NCBI GenBank assembly: GCA_030295235.1 | Contig: AP026123.1 | Location: forward strand, 1,984,001 to 2,048,000 | Origin: Fistulifera solaris | Taxonomy: Eukaryota; Bacillariophyta; Bacillariophyceae; Naviculales; Stauroneidaceae | Length of the DNA stretch: 64,000 nt | Direction of reading: 5' to 3' | Shown here: piece after piece, positions 21,801 through 33,800 of the stretch | Numbering within the stretch: position 1 is the first letter of the stretch | Layout of the letters: each line of letters opens with the position of its first letter | The notes under the pieces: generated by a model | What the model was told of the DNA's origin: nothing | Database searches by the model: none | The model's input: the letters and a program-made list of their open reading frames with translations, nothing else | Program-made: the position numbers and the translations under genes

Positions 21801-24800
21801 GCGCGCCCGTGGCCAGTCCCAGCGCTTCGCCTTCTGGTTCCCCCTCGGCATCACCAACGGACTCCGACATTCCCGATGTCATAACGATGCCACCGGTACC
21901 TGTGCCATCAAATGCTCCTACTGACCAGCCTTCGGCGTCTCCCTCCGGCAAGCCTACCACAATCCCTAGTCAAAATCCCAGTGGGATTCCATCCGTGTCT
22001 CCAACTGCCAGTCCAACTGGCGGACCTACTGAAGCCCAACCGGTGTTCCCACCGGTATCCCTTCGGCTACTCCGTCGGGAAATCCCTCTGATTCCCCAAG
22101 CGCAGTGCCGACATCCCTGCCATCGGGCAGCCCCAGCAAAGGACCAACTGCCGAACCAAGCTCATCTCCTTCAGTCAGCCCGACTGCTTCCCCGTCAAGC
22201 ACACCAACAGGCCAGCCGTCTGTGAAAGCAAGTGAGAATCCATCGTCAGGTCCCACTTTGTCGCCAACAGGATCTCCAAGTGGCAACCCGACAAGCGTGC
22301 CTTCAGGAAAACCTTCCATTAGCGGCTCTATGACTCCTTCGGTCGAACATAGTCTCACTCCGACGGTAGAAGAAAGTGCTAACCCAACTGTTGTAGCGTC
22401 AGAGTCTCCCAGCGGAAAACCGACAAGCGGCCCGACAGCCAGTCCAAGCGGCAGTCCTTCTTCAATGCCTACGTCTGGTCCTTCCTCGAAGCCTAGCGGA
22501 GCACCCAGCGATTCGCCAAGTGCCGTTCCCACCAGTCTGCCTTCAGCTGACCCTTCCGTTTCGCCCTCGAAAACACCGACCGGTTCCCCCAGTGCCGTTC
22601 CAAGTCATACACCATCTGGTCTACCGTCCCTTGTTCCAAGCCAAGAACCTTCATTAGGGCCTTCAGGACAACCCTCTAGTACCCCTAGCATGTTGCCTAC
22701 TGGAACACCAAGTGCTCTGCCAAGTATGATGCCAACTCCATCCCCTACCGGACGGCCTAGCGGTGTACCCAGCAGCGAGCCGACATCACCGCCCAGTTTG
22801 ACACCAAGTCAGGTACCCAGTGTGGCTCCTTCTGCCGGTCCAAGCTTCGAGCCTACCAATTCACCTTCTGGTACCCCAACTGGAAGTCCAAGCGGCGAAC
22901 CGTCTTCAGGTCCAACTTCCCCACCTACTGCTGAGCCAAGTTCTAACCCAAGTTCGGTCCCTAGTATCACTCCGTCGGCGGTGCCGTCATCGGTTCCTAC
23001 CGTCACACCCAGTTCAGGACCAAGCTCGGTTCCTAGCTCTACGCCTACGACGACTCCAAGTGGAGAGCCCAGCAGTTCTCCAACGGGCACTCCCAGCGTT
23101 ATCCCGTCTGCCGGACCAACAGCAAGTCCGTCGGTGCAGCCTTCTGGATCCCCTAGCGAGACTCCTACATTCAGGCCTACTGCTGAAGGCGAGAAGTCTC
23201 CAAGTGAAGTTCCAAGTTCGTCCCCGACCGAAAGTCCGGCTCCTAGTGGAACCCCGACTGTTTCTCCCAGTGGATCCCCGTCTGGTGTACCGACTGGTTC
23301 ACCAACCTCGGGCCCATCTGGCACGCCTAGCGTCGTTCCGAGCTCGACGCCTTCTTCTTCGCCAAGTTCGCTTCCAACTGTGGAACCCAGCAGCGAACCG
23401 AGTGTCACGCCGAGTATTGTCCCGTCTTCTACACCCAGTATTGTGCCATCCGGATCGCCAAGTGCTGTTCCGAGCACCACACCGAGCGTAACTCCGTCAG
23501 CTGTACCAACTTCAGTTCCAAGTGGCACGCCGTCGGGAACTCCGAGCTCTACACCGAGCAGCACTCCAAGTGCCGTGCCGTCTTCTACTCCCAGCGGAGT
23601 TCCCAGCACCACACCGAGTGTGACTCCCAGCTCCTCACCAAGTGACTCACCGTCATCAGTTCCCTCTGCTAGCCCAAGTTCGGATCCGAGCGTTGCGCCT
23701 AGCGGAACACCGACCACGTCCCCAAGTTCGAAGCCCAGTTCGGTGCCGACGTCAGTTCCGAGCGGAACCCCCAGTTCGTCGCCCAGCGCTATCCCTTCAT
23801 CGGTTCCAACGACGACTCCAAGCGGAACCCCGACTTCGACACCCTCGACCACGCCCAGTATCATTCCGTCGGCGGTGCCATCATCGGTTCCTACCGTCAC
23901 ACCCAGTTCTGGACCAAGCTCGGTTCCTAGCTCTACGCCTACGACGACTCCAAGTGGAGAGCCCAGCAGTTCTCCAACGGGCACTCCCAGCGTTATCCCG
24001 TCTGCCGGACCAACAGCAAGTCCGTCGGTGCAGCCTTCTGGATCCCCTAGCGAGACTCCTACATTCAAGCCTACTGCTGAAGGCGAGAAGTCTCCAAGTG
24101 AAGTTCCAAGTTCGTCCCCGACCGAAAGTCCGGCTCCTAGTGGAACCCCGACTGTTTCTCCCAGTGGATCCCCGTCTGGTGTACCGACTGGTTCACCAAC
24201 CTCGGGCCCATCTGGCACGCCTAGCGTCGTTCCGAGCTCGACGCCTTCTTCTTCGCCAAGTTCGCTTCCAACTGTGGAACCCAGCAGCAAACCGAGTGTC
24301 ACGCCGAGTGCTGTCCCGTCTTCTACACCCAGTACTTTGCCATCCGGATCGCCAAGTGCTGTTCCGAGCACCACACCGAGCGTAACTCCGTCAGCTGTAC
24401 CAACTTCAGTTCCAAGTGGCACGCCGTCGGGAACTCCGAGCTCTACACCGAGCAGCACTCCAAGTGCCGTGCCGTCTTCTACTCCCAGCGGAGTTCCCAG
24501 CACCACACCGAGTGTGACTCCCAGCTCCTCGCCAAGTGTGACTCCCAGCTCCTCACCAAGTGACTCACCGTCATCAGTTCCCTCTGCTAGCCCAAGTTCG
24601 GATCCGAGCGTTGCGCCTAGCGGAACACCGACCACGTCCCCAAGTTCGAAGCCCAGTTCGGTGCCGACGTCAGTTCCGAGCGGAACCCCCAGTTCGTCGC
24701 CCAGCGCTATCCCTTCATCGGTTCCAACGACGACTCCAAGCGGAACCCCGACTTCGACACCCTCGACCACGCCCAGTATCATTCCGTCGGCGGTGCCATC

Positions 24801-27800
24801 ATCGGTTCCTACCGTCACACCCAGTTCTGGACCAAGCTCGGTTCCTAGCTCTACGCCTACGACGACTCCAAGTGGAGAGCCCAGCAGTTCTCCAACGGGC
24901 ACTCCCAGCGTTATCCCGTCTGCCGGACCAACAGCAAGTCCGTCGGTGCAGCCTTCTGGCTCCCCTAGCGAGAACCCCACGGCATCCCCCCACTGCTGAA
25001 GGCGAGAAGTCTCCAAGTGAAGTTCCAAGTTCGTCTCCGACCGAAAGTCCGGCTCCTAGTGGAACCCCGACTGCTTCTCCCAGTGGATCCCCGTCTGGTG
25101 TACCGACTGGTTCCCCGTCGTTGGTTCCTTCTGGCTCGCCGAGTATCAATCCCAGTTCGTCGCCTTCCGCGTCGCCCAGCTCTATTCCTAGTACTGGACC
25201 GAGCAGTGCACCGAGCGTCACACCTAGTGCTGTCCCGTCTTCTACACCCAGTATTGTGCCATCCGGATCGCCAAGTGCTGTTCCGAGCACCACACCGAGC
25301 GTAACTCCGTCAGCTGTACCAACTTCAGTTCCAAGTGGCACGCCGTCGGGAACTCCGAGCTCTACACCGAGCAGCACTCCAAGTGCCGTGCCGTCTTCAA
25401 CTCCCAGCGGAGTTCCCAGCTCCTCGCCAAGTGTGACTCCCAGCTCCTCGCCAAGTGACTCACCGTCATCAGTTCCCTCTGCTAGCCCAAGTTCGGATCC
25501 GAGCGTTGCGCCTAGCGGAACACCGACCACGTCCCCAAGTTCGAAGCCCAGTTCGGTGCCGACGTCAGTTCCGAGCGGAACCCCCAGTTCGTCGCCCAGC
25601 GCTATCCCTTCATCGGTTCCAACGACGACTCCAAGCGGAACCCCGACTTCGACACCATCGACCACGCCCAGTATCATTCCGTCGGCGGTGCCATCATCGG
25701 TTCCTACCGTCACACCCAGTTCTGGACCAAGCTCGGTTCCTAGCTCTACGCCTACGACGACTCCAAGTGGAGAGCCCAGCAGCTCTCCAACGGGCACTCC
25801 CAGCGTTATCCCGTCTGCCGGACCAACAGCAAGTCCGTCGGTGCAGCCTACTGGCTCACCCTCGGTGAGTCCAAGCTCAGTTCCGTCTTCCCTGCCTACA
25901 TTCCTCTCGGAAAGCATTTGCGTGCAAGAAGCCAGACTTGACAGTAACGTCACCGCGCCGAATGGAAGTGGCATGTATACCGAAAATCCGATCAGTCTTG
26001 TCTCGCAACGCGGCTCGACTGTTTCGTTTGTTGTGAATCAGAACTGGGGTACAGATTCGATTCATCAAATCACAGTCATGTATAAATCCGCACATGATGG
26101 AATGACTTGCTCGGAAAATTGGGGAGTCTCTTCCGAGACTTCGGAGTACACAGCACGCTGTGTTGATGGAGTTACTGAAGTCGCCGTTTTTGTTAGCGAC
26201 AATTCTTTCTCAGGAATTCCTGACATTTCTACTCAGCTTCCTGAGATATGCAATGTGCATTCTCCCGTGGGCTTCCAGGTATCAATGTTCGTCTTTACTC
26301 TCCCGTGCGACACGTCATTGGAAGACTTCTGTGTAGTGCTGTGCCCTGACAGCGAAATGCCCAGTGTTCAGCCGAGTTCCATTCCTTCTGCGTCTCCCAC
26401 TGCTCAAGGCGAAAAGGCTCCCAGCGAGGTCCCAAGCACAACGCCTACTGAGAGCCCTGCTCCAAGTGGTTCGCCGACTGTTGCTCCCAGTGGGTCCCCG
26501 TCTGGTGTGCCCACTGTTTCCCCGTCTTCTGGACCGTCTGGTGTGCCAAGTGTTACCCCCACTTCGAGCCCCTCTGGTCTACCCAGTTCAATTCCTACTG
26601 CTGGACCCAGCGGTGCACCCAGTGTCACACCTAGTGCTATCCCGTCTTCTACACCCAGTATTGTGCCGTCTGGAGCTCCCAGCTCGTCACCAAGCTCTGT
26701 CCCTAGCTCCACCCCCAGCGCTGTACCATCAGCCGTCCCAAGCTCAGGTCCCAGTTCATCTCCAAGTGCTAGTCCGTCGGTCTCGCCTTCCACAGGCCCT
26801 TCAGCGACACCCACCGTTTCTCCTAGTGGATCACCTTCGTCGTCTCCCAGTGTTTCGCCAAGTGGAATCCCCTCCTCTAGCCCAAGCGGGGTACCGAGTG
26901 GATCTCCAAGCTCGGAGCCCAGTTCTTCGCCGTCTTCGGTACCCAGCGCTGGTCCTTCCAGCTCACCAAGTGGGTCGCCGAGTTCCAGCCCAAGTTCTGT
27001 TCCAAGCTCAATCCCCTCTGGTGTCCCAAGTGGAGTTCCGAGTTCGACGCCTAGCACGATGCCAAGCTCAAATCCAAGTGGATCCCCAAGCTCTACACCG
27101 TCTGGTATTCCCAGCTCGACTCCAAGCAGTAGTCCAAGTGTCACTCCATCAGCGGTGCCATCACCAGTTCCTACCGTCACACCCAGTTCAGGACCAAGCT
27201 CGGTTCCTAGCTCTACGCCTACGACGACTCCAAGTGGAGAGCCCAGCAGTTCTCCAACGGGCACTCCCAGCGTTATCCCGTCTGCCGGACCAACAGCAAG
27301 TCCGTCGGTGCAGCCTTCTGGCTCCCCTAGCGAGAACCCCACGGCATCCCCCCACTGCTGAAGGCGAGAAGTCTCCAAGTGAAGTTCCAAGTTCGTCTCC
27401 GACCGAAAGTCCGGCTCCTAGTGGAACCCCGACTGCTTCTCCCAGTGGATCCCCGTCTGGTGTACCGACTGGTTCCCCGTCGTTGGTTCCTTCTGGCTCG
27501 CCGAGTATCAATCCCAGTTCGTCGCCTTCCGCGTCGCCCAGCTCTATTCCTAGTACTGGACCGAGCAGTGCACCGAGCGTCACACCTAGTGCTGTCCCGT
27601 CTTCTACACCCAGTATTGTGCCATCCGGATCGCCAAGTGCTGTTCCGAGCACCACACCGAGCGTAACTCCGTCCGCTGTACCAACAGCCGTACCGAGCTC
27701 GAGACCCAGCGCATCTCCAAGTGCTTCTCCGTCGGCATCGCCCTCTACAACGCCTTCGTCGTCTCCCAGTGTTTCGCCAAGTGGAATCCCCTCCTCTAGC

Positions 27801-30800
27801 CCAAGCGGGGTCCCGAGTGGATCTCCAAGCTCGGAGCCCAGTTCTTCGCCGTCTTCGGTACCCAGCGCTGGTCCTTCCAGCTCACCAAGTGGGTCGCCGA
27901 GTTCCAGCCCAAGTTCTGTTCCAAGCTCAATCCCCTCTGGTGTCCCAAGTGGAGTTCCGAGTTCGACGCCTAGCACGATGCCAAGCTCAAATCCAAGTGG
28001 ATCCCCAAGCTCTACACCGTCTGGTATTCCCAGCTCGACTCCAAGCTCAAGTCCAAGCGGTGAACCCAGTTCTGCTCCGAGCGAACAACCCAGCATCACT
28101 CCTAGTGAATTTCCAAGCGCGTACCCAAGCGAGGTTCCTAGTGTTGAGCCCTCGGGCGCCCCGTCGATCAAGATTTGCGAGGAGTATGAGCGAATAACTT
28201 TCAACGAGGATGGTTACGGTAATCCAGTTAGCGCAGGATCATTCGTCTCGCTTCAATGGAAAAATCACGGATTCAGACTCTACGCCAAAGAATTATCTGA
28301 AGGTACAGGCGGATACATGGAAAATGGCTGGCCTCGGCTATTCGACACGCTCCAGCCTGGTAACGCTGTTGCTGGTACTCCCGGACTTGCTGGTGATTTT
28401 GGCAATGTCTTGATTGTGCAACATCAGAACCCTAAAGGTCCTAAAAACTGGCAGGCAAATGAAAATGGAGGAGTGATTGTCTTCGACTTCGCTTTGGCCC
28501 CTCGAGGAGAGATTGAGGATATTGGATTGCACAACGTCGTCAAGGATGTCAAGATTCGCGTCACGGACGCAAAGGGTTTGACCACCGATTTCATTGTTGC
28601 TGCTCAAGGAGAGAACAAATCAGTTACCCAGAGACTCAATGCATTTGATGTAAGCAAAATCGAAGTTTTCATGGAGGGACCGAGTGCGGTTACAGCCCTT
28701 GGAATATGCTATGACCTCGATGGAGCTCCGAGCACCAAGGTCCCCGAAAATTTATGGCCCACTGAACAGCCTAGTGTCCAACCGAGTCAGAGCCCCGCTC
28801 CAAGCTCTCAACCCTCTAGAAGTTCTCAGCCGAGTGCCTTTCCATCTGCTAGTCCCACTGCGGAAGGCGAGAAGTCTCCGAGTGAAGTTCCCAGTTCTTC
28901 CCCGACGGAGAGTCCGGCACCAAGCAGTTCTCCAAGCACTACACCCAGTACTAAACCAAGCACGTCTCCGAGTGTATCCCCGAGTGGATCTCCGAGCTCT
29001 GTCCCGAGTCAACACCCTAGTTCGGATCCCAGTTCTGCTCCGAGTGTAACGCCCAGTACTGCTCCTTCTTCAGTCCCATCTGTAGCACCGAGTGGAGAAC
29101 CAAGCTCTAGCCCGAGTTCTGTTCCCAGCTCCAGTCCCAGCTCAACACCAAGTTCTGCCCCTAGCTCCTTGCCAAGTTCCACACCAAGCTCAAGTCCAAG
29201 CGGAACCCCGAGCTCTTCACCCAGCTCTGCTCCGTCTTCGAGTCCCAGCTCTACGCCGAGCTCAGTGCCTAGCTCTGCTCCGAGCAGTTCACCGAGCGCA
29301 ACACCGAGCTCTTCGCCGAGTTCCAGCCCAAGTTCGGCACCCAGCTCCAGCCCGAGTTCCAGTCCTAGTTCGGCTCCAAGCTCTGAGCCAAGTGCGAGTC
29401 CGAGTGTAACTCCTTCTTCGGCACCGAGTGTTCAACCGTCTTCTGCTCCCAGCGTTGAGCCGAGCAGCACGCCGAGTGTGACCCCAAGCTCAACACCAAG
29501 CAGTGTTCCGAGCGTGACACCAAGCGCTTCGCCATCTTCGACTCCTTCGTCGACTCCAAGTGTAAGCCCGTCGACTGAACCTAGTGCTTCTCCTTCGACT
29601 ACTCCAAGTGGAAGTCCAAGCATTGCGCCGTCGGCTACACCGAGTCAAGAACCGAGCTCGTCGCCAAGTGCTACACCATCGGTTGCTCCTAGCGCGGGTC
29701 CGTCGTCGAGTCCCAGTGTCAGTCCATCTGCTGCTCCAAGCGTGTCTCCTAGTGCCGGACCCACTCCGGAAGGCGAGAAGGCTCCGAGTGAAGTTCCCAG
29801 TTCTTCTCCCACGGATAGTCCTGCACCGAGTGGAGCGCCCAGCTCGAAACCCAGTGGCAGTCCAAGCTCTACACCAAGCGTCAGCCCCAGCGTTGAGCCA
29901 AGTTCAACTCCAAGCGTTTCGCCAAGCAGCAAACCCAGTTCTACTCCTAGTTCAAACCCCAGCGAGGTGCCAAGTACCAACCCAAGCGTAAGCCCAAGCA
30001 GCAGTCCAAGTTCTTCGCCGAGTTCCGTCCCTAGTAATGAGCCAAGCTCCAGTCCGAGTTCGTCACCAAGCTCCACACCAAGTGTCGTACCGAGCTCCTC
30101 CCCGAGTTCAACACCGAGTACAAGCCCTAGTGCGGTCCCCAGTACCTCACCGAGTTCCACACCGAGCTCAAGTCCAAGCGTGGCTCCAAGCTCTTCACCC
30201 AGCTCTGCTCCGTCTTCGAGTCCCAGCTCTACGCCGAGCTCAATGCCTAGCTCTGCTCCAAGCAGTTCACCGAGCGCAGCACCGAGCTCTTCGCCGAGTT
30301 CCAGCCCAAGTTCGGCACCCAGCTCCGGCCCGAGTTCCAGTCCTAGTTCGGCTCCAAGCTCTGAGCCAAGTGCGAGTCCGAGTGTAACTCCTTCTTCGGC
30401 ACCGAGTGTTCAGCCGTCTTCTGCTCCCAGCGTTGAGCCGAGCAGCACGCCGAGTGTGACCCCAAGCTCAACACCAAGCAGTGTTCCGAGCGTGACACCA
30501 AGCGCTTCGCCATCTTCGACTCCTTCGTCGACTCCAAGTGTAAGCCCGTCGACTGAACCTAGTGCTTCTCCTTCGACTACTCCAAGTGGAAGTCCAAGCA
30601 TTGCGCCGTCGGCTACACCGAGTCAAGCACCGAGCTCGTCGCCAAGTGCTACACCATCGGTTGCTCCTAGCGCGGGTCCGTCGTCGAGTCCCAGTATCAG
30701 TCCATCTGCTGCGCCAAGCGTGTCTCCCAGTGCTGTTCCAACACCTGAAGGCGAGAAGGCTCCGAGTGAAGTTCCCAGTTCTTCTCCCACGGATAGTCCT

Positions 30801-33800
30801 GCACCGAGTGGAGCGCCCAGCTCGAAACCCAGTGGCAGTCCAAGCTCTACACCAAGCGTCAGCCCCAGCGTTGAGCCAAGTTCAACTCCAAGCGTTTCGC
30901 CAAGCAGCAAACCCAGTTCTACTCCTAGTTCAAACCCCAGCGAGGTGCCAAGTACCAACCCAAGCGTAAGCCCAAGCAGCAGTCCAAGTTCTTCGCCGAG
31001 TTCCGTCCCTAGTAATGAGCCAAGCTCCAGTCCGAGTTCGTCACCAAGCTCCACACCAAGTGTCGTACCGAGCTCCTCCCCGAGTTCAACACCGAGTACA
31101 AGCCCTAGTGCGGTCCCCAGTACCTCACCGAGTTCCACACCGAGCTCAAGTCCAAGCGTGGCTCCAAGCTCTTCACCCAGCTCTGCTCCGTCTTCGAGTC
31201 CCAGCTCTACGCCGAGCTCAATGCCTAGCTCTGCTCCAAGCAGTTCACCGAGCGCAGCACCGAGCTCTTCGCCGAGTTCCAGCCCAAGTTCGGCACCCAG
31301 CTCCGGCCCGAGTTCCAGTCCTAGTTCGGCTCCAAGCTCTGAGCCAAGTGCAAGTCCGAGTGTAACTCCTTCTTCGGCACCGAGTGTTCAGCCGTCTTCT
31401 GCTCCCAGCGTTGAGCCGAGCAGCACGCCGAGTGTGACCCCAAGCTCAACACCAAGCAGTGTTCCGAGCGTGACACCAAGCGCTTCGCCATCTTCGACTC
31501 CTTCGTCGACTCCAAGTGTAAGCCCGTCGACTGAACCCAGTGCTTCTCCTTCGACTACTCCAAGTGGAAGTCCAAGCATTGCGCCGTCGGCTACACCGAG
31601 TCAAGAACCGAGCTCGTCGCCAAGTGCTACACCATCGGTTGCTCCTAGCGCGGGTCCGTCGTCGAGTCCCAGTGTCAGTCCATCTGCTGCGCCAAGCGTG
31701 TCTCCCAGTGCTGTTCCAACACCTGAAGGCGAGAAGGCTCCGAGTGAAGTTCCCAGTTCTTCTCCCACGGATAGTCCTGCACCGAGTGGAGCGCCCAGCT
31801 CGAAACCCAGTGGCAGTCCAAGCTCTACACCAAGCGTCAGCCCCAGCGTTGAGCCAAGTTCAACTCCAAGCGTTTCGCCAAGCAGCAAACCCAGCTCGAA
31901 TCCTAGCGAAGAGCCAAGCTCCGAGCCAAGTTCTGCTCCGAGTGTAACACCCAGTACTGCTCCTTCTTCGGTCCCATCTGTGGCACCGAGTGGAGAACCA
32001 AGCTCTAGCCCGAGTTCTGCTCCTAGCTCCAGTCCAAGTGAAACACCAAGTTCTTCTCCTAGTTCCACGCCCAGCTCTTCGCCCAGCTCAAGTCCAAGCG
32101 TGGCTCCAAGCTCTTCACCCAGCTCTGCTCCGTCTTCGAGTCCCAGCTCTACGCCGAGCTCAATGCCTAGCTCTGCTCCAAGCAGTTCACCGAGCGCAGC
32201 ACCGAGCTCTTCGCCGAGTTCCAGCCCAAGTTCGGCACCCAGCTCCGGCCCGAGTTCCAGTCCTAGTTCGGCTCCAAGCTCTGAGCCAAGTGCGAGTCCG
32301 AGTGTAACTCCTTCTTCGGCACCGAGTGTTCAACCGTCTTCTGCTCCCAGCGTTGAGCCGAGCAGCACGCCGAGTGTGACCCCAAGCTCAACACCAAGCA
32401 GTGTTCCGAGCGTGACACCAAGCGCTTCGCCATCTTCGACTCCTTCGTCGACTCCAAGTGTAAGCCCGTCGACTGAACCTAGTGCTTCTCCTTCGACTAC
32501 TCCAAGTGGAAGTCCAAGCATTGCGCCGTCGGCTACACCGAGTCAAGCACCGAGCTCGTCGCCAAGTGCTACACCATCGGTTGCTCCTAGCGCGGGTCCG
32601 TCGTCGAGTCCCAGTATCAGTCCATCTGCTGCGCCAAGCGTGTCTCCCAGTGCTGTTCCAACACCTGAAGGCGAGAAGGCTCCGAGTGAAGTTCCCAGTT
32701 CTTCTCCCACGGATAGTCCTGCACCGAGTGGAGCTCCAAGCGAAGCACCAAGCAGTGCCCCTAGCGAGTCCCCTAGTGTAGCTCCAAGTGAATCACCTAG
32801 TGAAATGCCGAGCTCAATGCCAAGTGAAGTTCCAAGCAGTTCGCCAAGTGAATCACCGAGTGTTTCGCCGAGTATTGCCCCGAGCACGGAGCCTAGTTAT
32901 GTTCCAAGCACTGAGCCAAGTGCAAAACCAAGTTCAGCTCCATCCTTGACCCCAAGTTCTTCACCTAGCTCATATCCTAGTGCGACACCAAGCTCTTCGC
33001 CGAGCTCATCACCGAGCTCTTCTCCTAGTTCAGAGCCCAGCTCTGCTCCGTCTTCTAGCCCAAGTTCTTCCCCTTCTTCGAGCCCCAGCTCGGCTCCTAG
33101 TGCGGGACCAAGTTCTACTCCAAGCTCTTCTCCGAGCGTGGCTCCGAGCTCTTCTCCGAGTTCCAGTCCAAGTTCGGCACCCAGCTCCTCACCGAGTTCC
33201 AGTCCAAGTTCGGCCCCGAGCTCTGAACCGAGTTCCAGTCCTAGCACGTCTCCTTCGTCGGCTCCTAGTGTTGAGCCATCTTCTGCACCCAGTGTTGAGC
33301 CAAGCAGCGCACCGAGTGTGACACCTAGTTCGATGCCAAGCGGTGCGCCCAGCGTGACACCAAGCGCTTCTCCTTCTTCGACTCCTTCGTCGAGTCCCAG
33401 TTCCTCGCCGTCGTCTGAACCCAGTTCTTCTCCTTCGTCTACTCCAAGTGGAAGTCCAAGCATTGCGCCGTCGGCTACACCGAGTCAGGAACCGAGCTCT
33501 TCGCCGAGTGCTACACCATCTGTGTCTCCCAGTTCCAAACCGTCGTCGAGTCCCAGTGTCAGTCCGTCTGCTGCTCCAAGCGTGTCTCCTAGTGCCGGAC
33601 CCACTCCGGAAGGCGAGAAGGCTCCGAGTGAAGTTCCCAGTTCTTCTCCCACGGATAGTCCTGCACCGAGTGGAGCTCCAAGCTCTTCCCCAAGTGTTGG
33701 ACCGAGCGCGTCTCCTAGCTCTGTACCCAGTCTAATGCCGAGCGCCTCACCAAGCGCCACTCCAAGCGGATCTCCCAGCTCGACTCCGAGCGAAGAGCCA

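Noticed and set aside
22809-25028. Long antisense open frames over the giant gene (739, 391, 338 and 294 codons; LGVELGTELG-type translation)
   Set aside because: They mirror the PSxx codons: the 12-nt repeat has no stop in that antisense frame. They have no start context or domain, and end wherever a globular module begins. They are shadows of the sense gene.
23642-27361. Arg/Leu-rich plus-strand frames inside the giant gene (RRCRRQFRAEPPVRR-type)
   Set aside because: These are the +1/+2 readings of the same PSxx repeats; only the PSxx frame continues smoothly into recognisable globular modules.
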